Under the pieces are notes generated by a model, which was not told the origin of the DNA, made no database searches, and saw only the letters and a program-made list of their open reading frames with translations. The position numbers and the translations under genes are program-made. Below, one piece after another: positions 1 through 7,325 of a stretch of DNA of 8,974 bases. Positions within the stretch are counted from its first letter, which is position 1, and every line of letters begins with the position of its first letter. The DNA is taken from NCBI GenBank assembly GCA_018662715.1, contig JABJFP010000094.1:1-8974 (forward strand), written 5' to 3'. The stretch comes from Methanobacteriota archaeon. Lineage in GTDB: Archaea > Thermoplasmatota > Poseidoniia > Poseidoniales > Poseidoniaceae.

Positions 1-3000
1 CCAACGATTAGGAGGAAATTAGACGAGTCATCATCTTCTGCAATCTTAACATTGAATGCGTCGTTTGCATCATTACCGTCATACAACACATCACCTGTTC
101 CATTCACAGACACAACATAATACATTCCGGTTGTTTGTTCGCCGAAGGGGTCCAGTTCAATCTTGAACCAAGCTTTCTCTCCAATTCCAAGTTCAGTCAC
201 TTCAATGATTCCTTCAGACGCCGGAGTCAAGCCGTTCATCACGGACTTGACTGTAAGTTGAGTCGAACCCGCCATTGTCCCCGTGTTACGAACTTCAACC
301 TCAAGGTTCATCTTGTCACCGACTCGTGGATTGTCGTCAAGACGGACATTCAAGATCTCAAATGTAGCCTCTTCATGAATGAAGGAATACATCGACTTGT
401 GTTGAGCAATACTGGAGACAATCGGTGAAATTGAACCATCGTCTTGAGGTCCACCACCGAGACGTACACCAGAGCCAGCTGAGTCAACACCTGAAACCCA
501 CATAACAATTTCAACGCCACCCATTTGGCTTTGAGGCGGGTCAAATTGTCCATCACTCAGCGGCCACAAATCAAGGCAAGTTGAACTGCCCACATACCCG
601 CCGGGCGTGGTTTTCAATTCAAGAGCAACGCTCTTTGGTTCGGCAGTCCCGAAGGCCTTGACATACTCGCCCCAAGGCAAGTCGTTTTGCGGGTCGTCAT
701 AGAACTTCCAATTGACCATCAAGTCTCCGTAGAACATTGCTTCCTGTTCAGCAACCGTTACTGTAAGGTCGACACAATGGAAGGTCGCTGTAGACAATAC
801 ATCGCTGATGATGGTGCTCGTTTCACCTTTTTGAGCCAACCATGAATTTGCGAGAACTGTAGGTGCGGTTCGGTCTACCTTGATATTGAACGTACTGCAT
901 CCATAAAGCGGATTATCTTCACAGAAACCAGCAGTGAAGTCTTCAGCTCCTGTTGGGAGATTGACCAATTTGAATTCATAGGTATATTCGTTGGTAAACA
1001 CTGGTGCAGTGATGTTGATTGCGAACACCCCGCCAGAGAAATTATGATATGTTGTTTCACTGGATTGGAAGACATACCCTTTGTCTCGGCTTTCTTGAGT
1101 GTCAAGTGTTTCTAAGCGAGTAATTTCCATGGTGAGTTCTGCTTCGGGATTAACGAATACGCTGTTGAATATCCCGTCACGGTATGCATATTGACCGGAG
1201 AAGTGGATGGTATCGCCGGAATAAATGAACCCACGACGGACGTCTTGTGTGTAAGGCGCACTCATGTCTTCAAAATACGGAGTAATCATAAGGTCATTTG
1301 CAGAATCGTCACGAACATCGAGCCTTATTCCGTCGCTGTAATACCACTTCTGGATGTAACGTCCAGGAGAGGGAAGCATTCGGTAGAGAGCGTTATCCAA
1401 GTCTTGCATAAATAACTCAGGTGTACTTTCTGCTGTAAGACCAACAACTCCCCAGTCGATTCGGATAGGGATGTCCAGAATGAAGTCAGATTCGAACGGA
1501 TCGATGAGGGCTGTTCCATCCATTGCGCGGAGAGATGGCCCAACGCTATCGTCGTCTTCTTGGACGATTTCGATGTAAGGGCTGTCAGTCCATGCTGTGT
1601 CGTTACGCGGGAAGTACCACACAATCATGTCGTCACGGGTCTTGTCAAGAACGACCTTGAAGTAGTCAATATCTCTCCATCCGTTATCGTCGTTTGCTTC
1701 TGCTAGAAGATGGTAGGTATTTCCGGCATACATGGTTTGATTCCATTTGCCTTCCCATTGCATTGAAGCAGAGTTAAGGAAACTGCTTCCCATTGAATCT
1801 TCGATGAAGAAGTTGCGAATGACTGGACTTTCAGAAGACATAGAAACATAGGTCACCTTGTCGTTCTCAAATCCAGGGGCGCCACCATCAATCGGGTTGC
1901 CCGCTAGGTCGTAGCCTTCAATCCAAAGCGATACTTTTCCTTCAGGGTCTTGCCCAACGTTAGCATAGTCATTGAAAACACCGGTGTAGTTAGCGGTAGG
2001 AGCCTCACCGTCGCCTTGCAATGTAATGGTTGCATATTCTGATGCGTCGGGTATTCCGTCGCTGTTAGCGTCATGGTCGTGCTGAACCCAGTAATGCAAG
2101 TCAAGTGTTGCTGGTGGATTAGGCAAGTCCTGACTGCTCATTCGAATCTCTTGGGATTCCTGAGGAACAACCCATGTATCGTCAAGCAAAAGACGCCAAT
2201 CGTTGTCTGTCCCCGGGCTCAATACTTCAATATCCAGCAAATTTGGCTCGTAAGTATCAATGGTAATGTCAAATGGAATTGCGCATGTCTCATCAGGATT
2301 GTACACGGTAGGCGGGCAAAGAATGTCGCCTCCTTCATATCCTCGGAGAGCGAAACGGTAAGTTTCACTACCAGCTGCGGAACCAAGGTTAACATTCCAA
2401 TTGAAGTCGCCACCAATAGTTCCTGAGCGGTTAGCAACTTCCTCCCATTCAATGGTGATGTTTCCATCCGTATTGTTGACATGCTTGAGTTCGAGAACGA
2501 GGAAGTAAGCAGCAGGGTCTGGAGAGTAGGGCAAGTCTTGAAGACGGATTTCACCCACGAGATTGATGTCCTGACCGGATTCAGCATTTGTAAGCGATTG
2601 TGCGACTCCGATGCTGTTTTGCAACTCAAAGGAAGTGATGCCTGCATCGTTTTCTACAGCATTGCCGACGCTTGGATCGAACAAAAGAGCGTCTGGAAGA
2701 CCGTTTACGTTGCTTGCTGTTGTTAGTCCAGCGTACATTCGTACAGCCTCAGTGTCGTCCCAGTTTGAATTCACTCGGAAATGCCATTTCACTTGCTTAC
2801 CATTGGTATATTCTGAAACCGAAGATGTTGATTCAAGGGTGATGAGGTCATGTTCATCACTCGCTTCAGAGAATTGCATGAAATCGGACCATGAGATCTT
2901 AATGTAATCTGTTGGAGATTCAAAAGTCACCCAAGCCTCTGACAATGCTGTTCCAGTCAATGGATCAACCGCATGTGTTGTAATAACTTCATAGATTTCC

Positions 3001-5555
3001 CCATTTGGATAAAGTCCTGCGGGGTTATCTGTTACTGAGAGCGTGTTGCTGTAACCTGTACTTGAGGAGACCGACAATCCGCTGAACTCAACGCCGCCCC
3101 CGGTATCGGAATGAACAGCGATAGGGACGCGTGCATTTGCACCGCCACCCGTCCAAAGTGCAATACCTTGATTGAGTTCAATATCAAACCCGTCAAGCGT
3201 GTTGATGGTTGTGGAGTAATTGTAAACAATATCAAGTCCAACTACATTTAGAGAAGTTCCAGATGAGGCGTTTGGTGAACTCACTGCAAACCGGAAGGTG
3301 ACCCAATATCGGCCAAACTCATCTTGATGGTTACCAGCGACTGATGGATTGGTCAAGAGGCTGTTAAGGGCATCTTTGAATTCAAGAGGAGTTGGAAGTG
3401 CCTCAGTGATGATGATGCTTCTGTTGGGCATATCACCCAATCCAACAGATTGTGATCCAGCCATGAGAGAAAGCGCAAATCCTTCCTCGGGGTTGGAATT
3501 TGAGCGAATGGTGTTGTCATCAAACGAGACATCTGCGGATGAGATTTCGGCACCGGCTGGAAGCATGAAGAACGCCCCCTCAGCATCGCCGTTAACGTTG
3601 AGCGTCATACTTGCATCATCTGCTGCATAGTTGATGTTGTCCACCTTGTTGAGAATGAAGTTCGTTTGGCGCCCAAACATTCCAAAAGCCGGCTCGGTGA
3701 AGCCGTAGTCAACATCGCCATCATTGGCTACATCGATTCGTAGATGTTTTGCGTGGTGGCCAAATTCAAGGTCAAACCAAATTCCACTCACTTCGCAAGA
3801 GCCCATGTAGGACACCACAGAGGTGAAACCAAGAATTGGTGCCCCAAATGAAGTTTTGACATCAGCGGTCAAATTCACGGAGTCAGATTGACCAACTGGG
3901 ACGATGCTAATCTCTGGAGATTCACTGCAGCCATCCTGTATGTAGGGCGTTACCGATGTAATTGGATAACTGAATTTACTGCGTTCTACGCTGGTCGAAA
4001 ACCCTTCTTGAATCAATGATGGAGTATAGATCATCGGCATTCCCCCTCCAGGGGTTGACCAAATTCCATTTGCCACTGAACCGATGGCAGTAGTTGAGGC
4101 ATTGAATCCGGTACCAACTCTCGTGCCCATGCTAAATCCGTGCATAACTGCGGTCGAAAGACGATCTGGTCCCGAGTCAAAATTGAAACGAAGGTTAACG
4201 GAATAGTATCTGGATGTGTCAATGTCCCAGAGTTCAATGATGTCCCCTGTAAGTCCAACCATTGGCACACCAGACGTGTCATTGATGATTCTGTTATTTG
4301 CATCCAGGACGTCAACTGAAAGTTGGGCGGTCAGTGAGGTCGATGCTTCGATGCTTAGCAAACCATAGCCGTTGGGATGATTCTCTCCTCCGAAAACAGA
4401 TGGAGAAATGCCACGTACTGTCATGCTAGCATTTTGGGGCAGGACATCACCAAGACGGAAGTTGTCGATGTGCCAACCGGACATGTTGTCATCAAGAGGG
4501 GTTTCTGCTTCTTGGACACCATTGTGCTCCATGACAAAACGGATTTGAACATAATCACCAATAAAATCGTTCAAGTCCACTGCAATTGTTGCCCATCCAG
4601 TTGGGTTCTGAGCATATGTCGAGGAACCGGCTAGCCCATATTTTTGATTTGCACCTTGGCCGAAGATGGCATCGTTGCCACAGGTTCTGTCTATCTTGTT
4701 ATCTTGCCAGGAATACTGTGCCCGTTGAACATAGCCTTGACCGAACCCAATACCCGTGCTGTTTTGAGCATCAATTGGCAAAAACTGGAATCCTGAATCA
4801 TCGGGTGGGAATCCGGGGTTTGGAGAAGAACGGATTTGCAAATACCCACAATCAGCATATCGAACGGAGTTTTGTGCACCGCCAGCATATGCCTCAAAAT
4901 TATGCCAGGATGAAAAGGTTGCTGTTTTGCTCTTGAGTGTTGGATTGACGTACATTTCGGGTGAATTCAAATAGAGTTCAAAGGGAAGTTCACCGTTGTC
5001 GTCGGTGTAATTGTTGTCACCGAGGTTTGTCCCCCAGCAATCATTTCCTGAGGCACAATTCGCAGGTACATCGGTTGAAGACGGAGCGCCATGAACCCAT
5101 CCTTGGGCCCCTGGCGGTGGATTTGACAAATCCAAGAAGCCAGCAAAAGTTCCTTCAAAATCAGTCAAGAACCCTTCAGCCTTGAGCGAGAGAGGAGTGG
5201 CATCTCCTGAACTGTCTTCGTATTGGAACAAGGTCTCATCCGAAAATTCGGTCAGTTGATTGTTATGAGCAGGGTTCCAAACACGATCGATGGTTTCCAG
5301 GTCAATTCTCGAGTGAGCTGCATGTTCAATCATTTCTGTTGATATCGTCATGGTTGCTGCGGTCACGGTTTCTCCAACTGGAAGGTCAATCGCTCCATCA
5401 ACAATGTTTGTCATTGGCGCACCATCGCGAATTTCAATATCAACTTCTGAAGAGCCATCTGCAAAGGTGGTAACACTTGCACCAGCAAAAGGAGCAAGGA
5501 GCATCAAAAATACGAGGAAAAATGGTGTACTTCTACGGGGTGTTTCATTCGGCAT
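1..5555 (-). CDS. Giant secreted, probably membrane-anchored beta-domain protein (C-terminus beyond window)
   Basis: One open frame of 1851 codons, read through without a stop and cut by the left edge. Residues 1-26 form a signal peptide: RR at 7-8, a hydrophobic core at 12-23, and an AGA site before Ser27. Residues about 140-370 resemble the jelly-roll domain that accompanies M6 (immune inhibitor A) peptidases, with GWVHGAP at 152, CWGTNL at 173 and GWHIDNF at 360. Acidic loops follow: DVANDGDVDYG (608-618) and DANSDGIPD (1162-1170). Ig-like edges appear at DLAGN (1216), DRTAPT (1561) and VDSAG (1690). Residues about 1730-1836 look like a CARDB adhesion domain, followed by EDDDSS and a hydrophobic start (FLLIVG) of a likely anchor. 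Twelve cysteines fall in neighbouring pairs, and I count about 19 N-glycosylation sequons. No HExxH or other catalytic motif is visible. The role is probably adhesion or polymer binding at the cell surface, which is inference. The start at 5555 was chosen for AGGTGA four bases upstream; in-frame ATGs at 5585, 5591 and 5615 are alternatives. Confidence -1.
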   Translation of the reverse strand, partial: MPNETPRRSTPFFLVFLMLLAPFAGASVTTFADGSSEVDIEIRDGAPMTNIVDGAIDLPVGETVTAATMTISTEMIEHAAHSRIDLETIDRVWNPAHNNQLTEFSDETLFQYEDSSGDATPLSLKAEGFLTDFEGTFAGFLDLSNPPPGAQGWVHGAPSSTDVPANCASGNDCWGTNLGDNNYTDDNGELPFELYLNSPEMYVNPTLKSKTATFSSWHNFEAYAGGAQNSVRYADCGYLQIRSSPNPGFPPDDSGFQFLPIDAQNSTGIGFGQGYVQRAQYSWQDNKIDRTCGNDAIFGQGANQKYGLAGSSTYAQNPTGWATIAVDLNDFIGDYVQIRFVMEHNGVQEAETPLDDNMSGWHIDNFRLGDVLPQNASMTVRGISPSVFGGENHPNGYGLLSIEASTSLTAQLSVDVLDANNRIINDTSGVPMVGLTGDIIELWDIDTSRYYSVNLRFNFDSGPDRLSTAVMHGFSMGTRVGTGFNASTTAIGSVANGIWSTPGGGMPMIYTPSLIQEGFSTSVERSKFSYPITSVTPYIQDGCSESPEISIVPVGQSDSVNLTADVKTSFGAPILGFTSVVSYMGSCEVSGIWFDLEFGHHAKHLRIDVANDGDVDYGFTEPAFGMFGRQTNFILNKVDNINYAADDASMTLNVNGDAEGAFFMLPAGAEISSADVSFDDNTIRSNSNPEEGFALSLMAGSQSVGLGDMPNRSIIITEALPTPLEFKDALNSLLTNPSVAGNHQDEFGRYWVTFRFAVSSPNASSGTSLNVVGLDIVYNYSTTINTLDGFDIELNQGIALWTGGGANARVPIAVHSDTGGGVEFSGLSVSSSTGYSNTLSVTDNPAGLYPNGEIYEVITTHAVDPLTGTALSEAWVTFESPTDYIKISWSDFMQFSEASDEHDLITLESTSSVSEYTNGKQVKWHFRVNSNWDDTEAVRMYAGLTTASNVNGLPDALLFDPSVGNAVENDAGITSFELQNSIGVAQSLTNAESGQDINLVGEIRLQDLPYSPDPAAYFLVLELKHVNNTDGNITIEWEEVANRSGTIGGDFNWNVNLGSAAGSETYRFALRGYEGGDILCPPTVYNPDETCAIPFDITIDTYEPNLLDIEVLSPGTDNDWRLLLDDTWVVPQESQEIRMSSQDLPNPPATLDLHYWVQHDHDANSDGIPDASEYATITLQGDGEAPTANYTGVFNDYANVGQDPEGKVSLWIEGYDLAGNPIDGGAPGFENDKVTYVSMSSESPVIRNFFIEDSMGSSFLNSASMQWEGKWNQTMYAGNTYHLLAEANDDNGWRDIDYFKVVLDKTRDDMIVWYFPRNDTAWTDSPYIEIVQEDDDSVGPSLRAMDGTALIDPFESDFILDIPIRIDWGVVGLTAESTPELFMQDLDNALYRMLPSPGRYIQKWYYSDGIRLDVRDDSANDLMITPYFEDMSAPYTQDVRRGFIYSGDTIHFSGQYAYRDGIFNSVFVNPEAELTMEITRLETLDTQESRDKGYVFQSSETTYHNFSGGVFAINITAPVFTNEYTYEFKLVNLPTGAEDFTAGFCEDNPLYGCSTFNIKVDRTAPTVLANSWLAQKGETSTIISDVLSTATFHCVDLTVTVAEQEAMFYGDLMVNWKFYDDPQNDLPWGEYVKAFGTAEPKSVALELKTTPGGYVGSSTCLDLWPLSDGQFDPPQSQMGGVEIVMWVSGVDSAGSGVRLGGGPQDDGSISPIVSSIAQHKSMYSFIHEEATFEILNVRLDDNPRVGDKMNLEVEVRNTGTMAGSTQLTVKSVMNGLTPASEGIIEVTELGIGEKAWFKIELDPFGEQTTGMYYVVSVNGTGDVLYDGNDANDAFNVKIAEDDDSSNFLLIV

Positions 5556-5559
5556 GGTG

Positions 5560-5565
5560 TCACCT
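5560..5565 (-). promoter_or_regulatory. Ribosome binding site of the giant secreted protein
   Basis: AGGTGA on the minus strand lies four bases before the ATG at 5555 and matches the archaeal 16S rRNA tail complement. It decides for this start over the upstream in-frame ATGs at 5585 and 5591. The chosen start also puts a normal-length n-region before the signal-peptide core. Confidence -1.
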
Positions 5566-5618
5566 ACGCTCCTCGGAGGATTCATCCCCATAAAACTTCG
5601 TCGCTCTCCTGTCATCGC

Positions 5619-5630
5619 CTTTTAATAAAG
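5619..5630. promoter_or_regulatory. Shared divergent TATA-like promoter element
   Basis: The AT-rich block CTTTTAATAAAG reads almost the same on both strands (CTTTATTAAAAG in reverse). Its centre is about 32 bases before the thioesterase ATG at 5657. It is about 34 bases before the alternative ATG at 5591 and 70 before the chosen ATG at 5555 of the giant gene. Archaeal TATA boxes usually sit about 25-27 bases before the transcript start. One element could therefore give a nearly leaderless thioesterase mRNA and a giant-gene mRNA with a leader of roughly 45 bases carrying AGGTGA. This is inferred from spacing and base composition only. Confidence -1.
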
Positions 5631-5656
5631 AATGATTTCACATCCTATTGTTTAAC

Positions 5657-6160
5657 ATGAGTTATGAGGGAGAACGACTTGGGAGAAACATGGACCCTTA
5701 CTCAACTGAACCCGTCACTCTCATTGAAGAAGTGTTTCCCCAAGACACCAATGCCTACAACACCCTCTTTGGCGGTCGGCTTCTTTCCCTCATGGATAAA
5801 GCAGGAGGTATCGCTTGTGCCAAATTTGCACACCGTGAGTTTGTCACCATTTCGATCGACACGTTGACCTTTATCGCCCCTGCACGCCAAGGTGACCTTT
5901 TGGAAGTGACTGGAGAAGTCGTCTTCACCAGCAGCCATACGGCGTGTACCAAAGTAACGGCTTATACGATGAGCAAGGCCACTTGGGATAAGAAGATTAT
6001 TTGCGAGGGTTACTTTTTCTTTGTAGCGATTGATTCAATGATGCGGCCAATCCCGATTCCCCAATACACACCGGGAACAGATGAAGAAAAGAGCGAATGG
6101 GAGAAAGCGAAAGCCATTCGTGAACATATGTTGGCTCAAAAGGCTAAACGGTCGTCTTGA
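5657..6160 (+). CDS. Acyl-CoA thioesterase, hotdog fold (YciA/acyl-CoA hydrolase type)
   Basis: A protein of 167 residues, close to the single-hotdog size of the cytoplasmic acyl-CoA hydrolases (COG1607 group), which release free fatty acid and CoA from acyl-CoA. The signature VFPQDTNAYNTLFGG lies at 26-40, and Asp47 follows in the helix LLSLMDKAGG. The second conserved block, VTISIDTLTFIAPARQGD, is at 63-80. In this family the Asn/Asp of these blocks are the catalytic residues. The usual glycine before TLFGG is Asn35 here. The C-terminal 35 or so residues are charged and probably helical. Start choice: ATG 5657 fits a near-leaderless transcript from the TATA-like element at 5619-5630. ATG 5690 (residue 12) has GGGAG at 5681-5685 and gives a typical family N-terminus, so it is a serious alternative; TTG 5648 is less likely. 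The family assignment is firm, the substrate unknown. Confidence -1.
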   Translation: MSYEGERLGRNMDPYSTEPVTLIEEVFPQDTNAYNTLFGGRLLSLMDKAGGIACAKFAHREFVTISIDTLTFIAPARQGDLLEVTGEVVFTSSHTACTKVTAYTMSKATWDKKIICEGYFFFVAIDSMMRPIPIPQYTPGTDEEKSEWEKAKAIREHMLAQKAKRSS

Positions 6161-6167
6161 AATCACC

Positions 6168-6196
6168 CCCACCTTCATGAACAGGTCTCCGGTGGG
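6168..6196 (+). promoter_or_regulatory. Possible hairpin covering the ribosome binding site of the EF-like gene
   Basis: CCCACC (6168-6173) pairs perfectly with GGTGGG (6191-6196), a six-pair stem with five G:C pairs and a 17-base loop. The right arm is also the likely ribosome binding site, six bases before the ATG at 6203. If it folds in the mRNA, initiation of the EF-like gene would be reduced unless ribosomes finishing the thioesterase at 6160 open it. The stem is short and could be chance. Confidence -1.
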
Positions 6197-6202
6197 CATC
6201 AT

Positions 6203-7225
6203 ATGGTCGTACTCAACATCGCTATGATTGGATCGGATGAACTGGCTAAGAGCATTGCAAAAGCCGCAGACCAAAGGGACGTCCATACCTATGTCCACAA
6301 GGAGATGGACGGCGATGGAGCACGCATCCTCTCGTTGATTCGCCCTGCCAAATACCCAGAACGGCTGCCTCCCTTCCTCAACGCTCTCTCTACGGCCCAG
6401 GTTGGAATCATTGAGGTCACAGAAGTCAATGCTACCCTCGGAGAAGTGCTCGTCGCTTTCGCAAGTTCGGGAATAAAGAATGGAGTGGCGGTTCTGAACC
6501 CTGCAGAGGGTTCTTGGATTGACCAAGATCAGGTCGCTATGCTCTTCAAACAGGCTGGTTTGGCAGACTGGACCTTTGAAAAGAATGACGGCCCACATCT
6601 TCGGGAGTGTCTTTACACTCTGATGGACCAGCGCATCCCAGATTTGCTTGCAAATGCTGAAGCCCCACTCGTCATCCCTGTGGACCAGCACTTCAATGTC
6701 AAGGGAATTGGATTGGTTGCCATCGGCTATGTTCAGTCAGGGACGGTTAGCGTTCACGACGAACTGATTCTCCTCCCTGCTAACGGAGGAGGCAGTGCAA
6801 AATCCCTCCAAGTAATGGACGATGATGTCCCCAGCGCCACTGCCGGAGACCGAGTTGGATTAGCACTTCGAAATGCAAAGGAGGAACACCTTACTGGAGG
6901 TACGATTATTGTTCATCCAGCAGTAGAAGATAAGCGAACCAACACCTCAGTTCCATTAGCGGTAGAACAACACGTAAACTCCGCTGTTGAGTTGTCGGTG
7001 TCCCCCTTCCAAAAGCGCGCTCTTGCCGTAGGCGATGTAATCCACGCCAGTGTTGACTTGCAATTTGTTGTTGGTCGCGTAACTGCCACAGAAGGTTCGA
7101 GCATGGAAGTGACATGGGAGAGCCCTCTGTTTATTCGCAAAACAAACCCTCCACAGGTCTTGATTGCTCAACTGGATTCAAAACCAAGAATCATGGGCTC
7201 AGCCACGCTTGAAAAACAAAACTGA
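6203..7225 (+). CDS. EF1A/SelB-like translation factor paralogue with degenerate GTPase domain
   Basis: A protein of 340 residues with the three-domain layout of EF1A/EF-Tu/SelB factors, but shorter (full-length EF1A is over 400). Domain II is clear: HFNVKGIGLVAIGYVQSG at 163-180, then TVSVHDEL and AGDRVGLALR at 214-223. Residues about 255-330 fit domain III. The N-terminal 150 residues fit a remnant G domain. The P-loop position reads GSDELAKS (10-17), with Ala for the Gly of GxxxxGK[S/T]. No DxxG is seen; the region near 47-52 reads RPAKYP. NKxD is also absent, with only LNPAEG at 98-103. It probably does not hydrolyse GTP and may bind a ribosome, tRNA or factor partner as an adaptor. That role is inference; the fold assignment is well supported. 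The start has GGTGGG six bases upstream. It lies 42 bases after the thioesterase and may be co-transcribed. I know of short SelB/EF-Tu-like paralogues in euryarchaea and this may belong to them. Confidence -1.
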   Translation: MVVLNIAMIGSDELAKSIAKAADQRDVHTYVHKEMDGDGARILSLIRPAKYPERLPPFLNALSTAQVGIIEVTEVNATLGEVLVAFASSGIKNGVAVLNPAEGSWIDQDQVAMLFKQAGLADWTFEKNDGPHLRECLYTLMDQRIPDLLANAEAPLVIPVDQHFNVKGIGLVAIGYVQSGTVSVHDELILLPANGGGSAKSLQVMDDDVPSATAGDRVGLALRNAKEEHLTGGTIIVHPAVEDKRTNTSVPLAVEQHVNSAVELSVSPFQKRALAVGDVIHASVDLQFVVGRVTATEGSSMEVTWESPLFIRKTNPPQVLIAQLDSKPRIMGSATLEKQN

Positions 7226-7290
7226 ACACCAACTCGGCGAAGAACTTCCAGTGAACTATTTGCCTTTGCTTTCCTTGCGTTCTGCGGTGG

Positions 7291-7298
7291 ATTGATAA
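7291..7298 (+). promoter_or_regulatory. Weak TATA-like element before the membrane protein gene
   Basis: ATTGATAA is centred about 31 bases before the ATG at 7326, nearly the same spacing as the 5619-5630 element has to ATG 5657. No good ribosome binding site precedes 7326, which would fit a leaderless transcript. The match is weak, and read-through from the EF-like gene is equally possible. The 100-base gap also contains a pyrimidine-rich stretch (about 7257-7275) that could weakly terminate upstream transcription. Confidence -1.
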
Positions 7299-7325
7299 CC
7301 GCGTCCCGATGCTCGTGGAATTGGG

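Noticed and set aside
2073..2426. Plus-strand open frame of 117 codons, and similar ones at 4377-4936
   Set aside because: They lie inside the giant minus-strand gene. Their translations are rich in cysteine, histidine and tryptophan with no domain pattern, typical of non-coding frames.
2219..2647. Minus-strand open frame of 142 codons
   Set aside because: It is a shifted frame of the same strand as the giant protein, whose own frame is continuous here and encodes coherent beta-domain sequence.
1..5555. Tat signal, suggested by the RR pair at residues 7-8 of the giant protein
   Set aside because: The residues after RR (STPFF) do not fit the Tat consensus, so an ordinary Sec signal is more likely.
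6035..6691. Antisense open frame of 218 codons on the minus strand across the thioesterase / EF-like junction
   Set aside because: It lies opposite two well-supported genes, crosses their junction and its translation shows no recognisable domain. It is most likely a by-product of the codon use on the plus strand.
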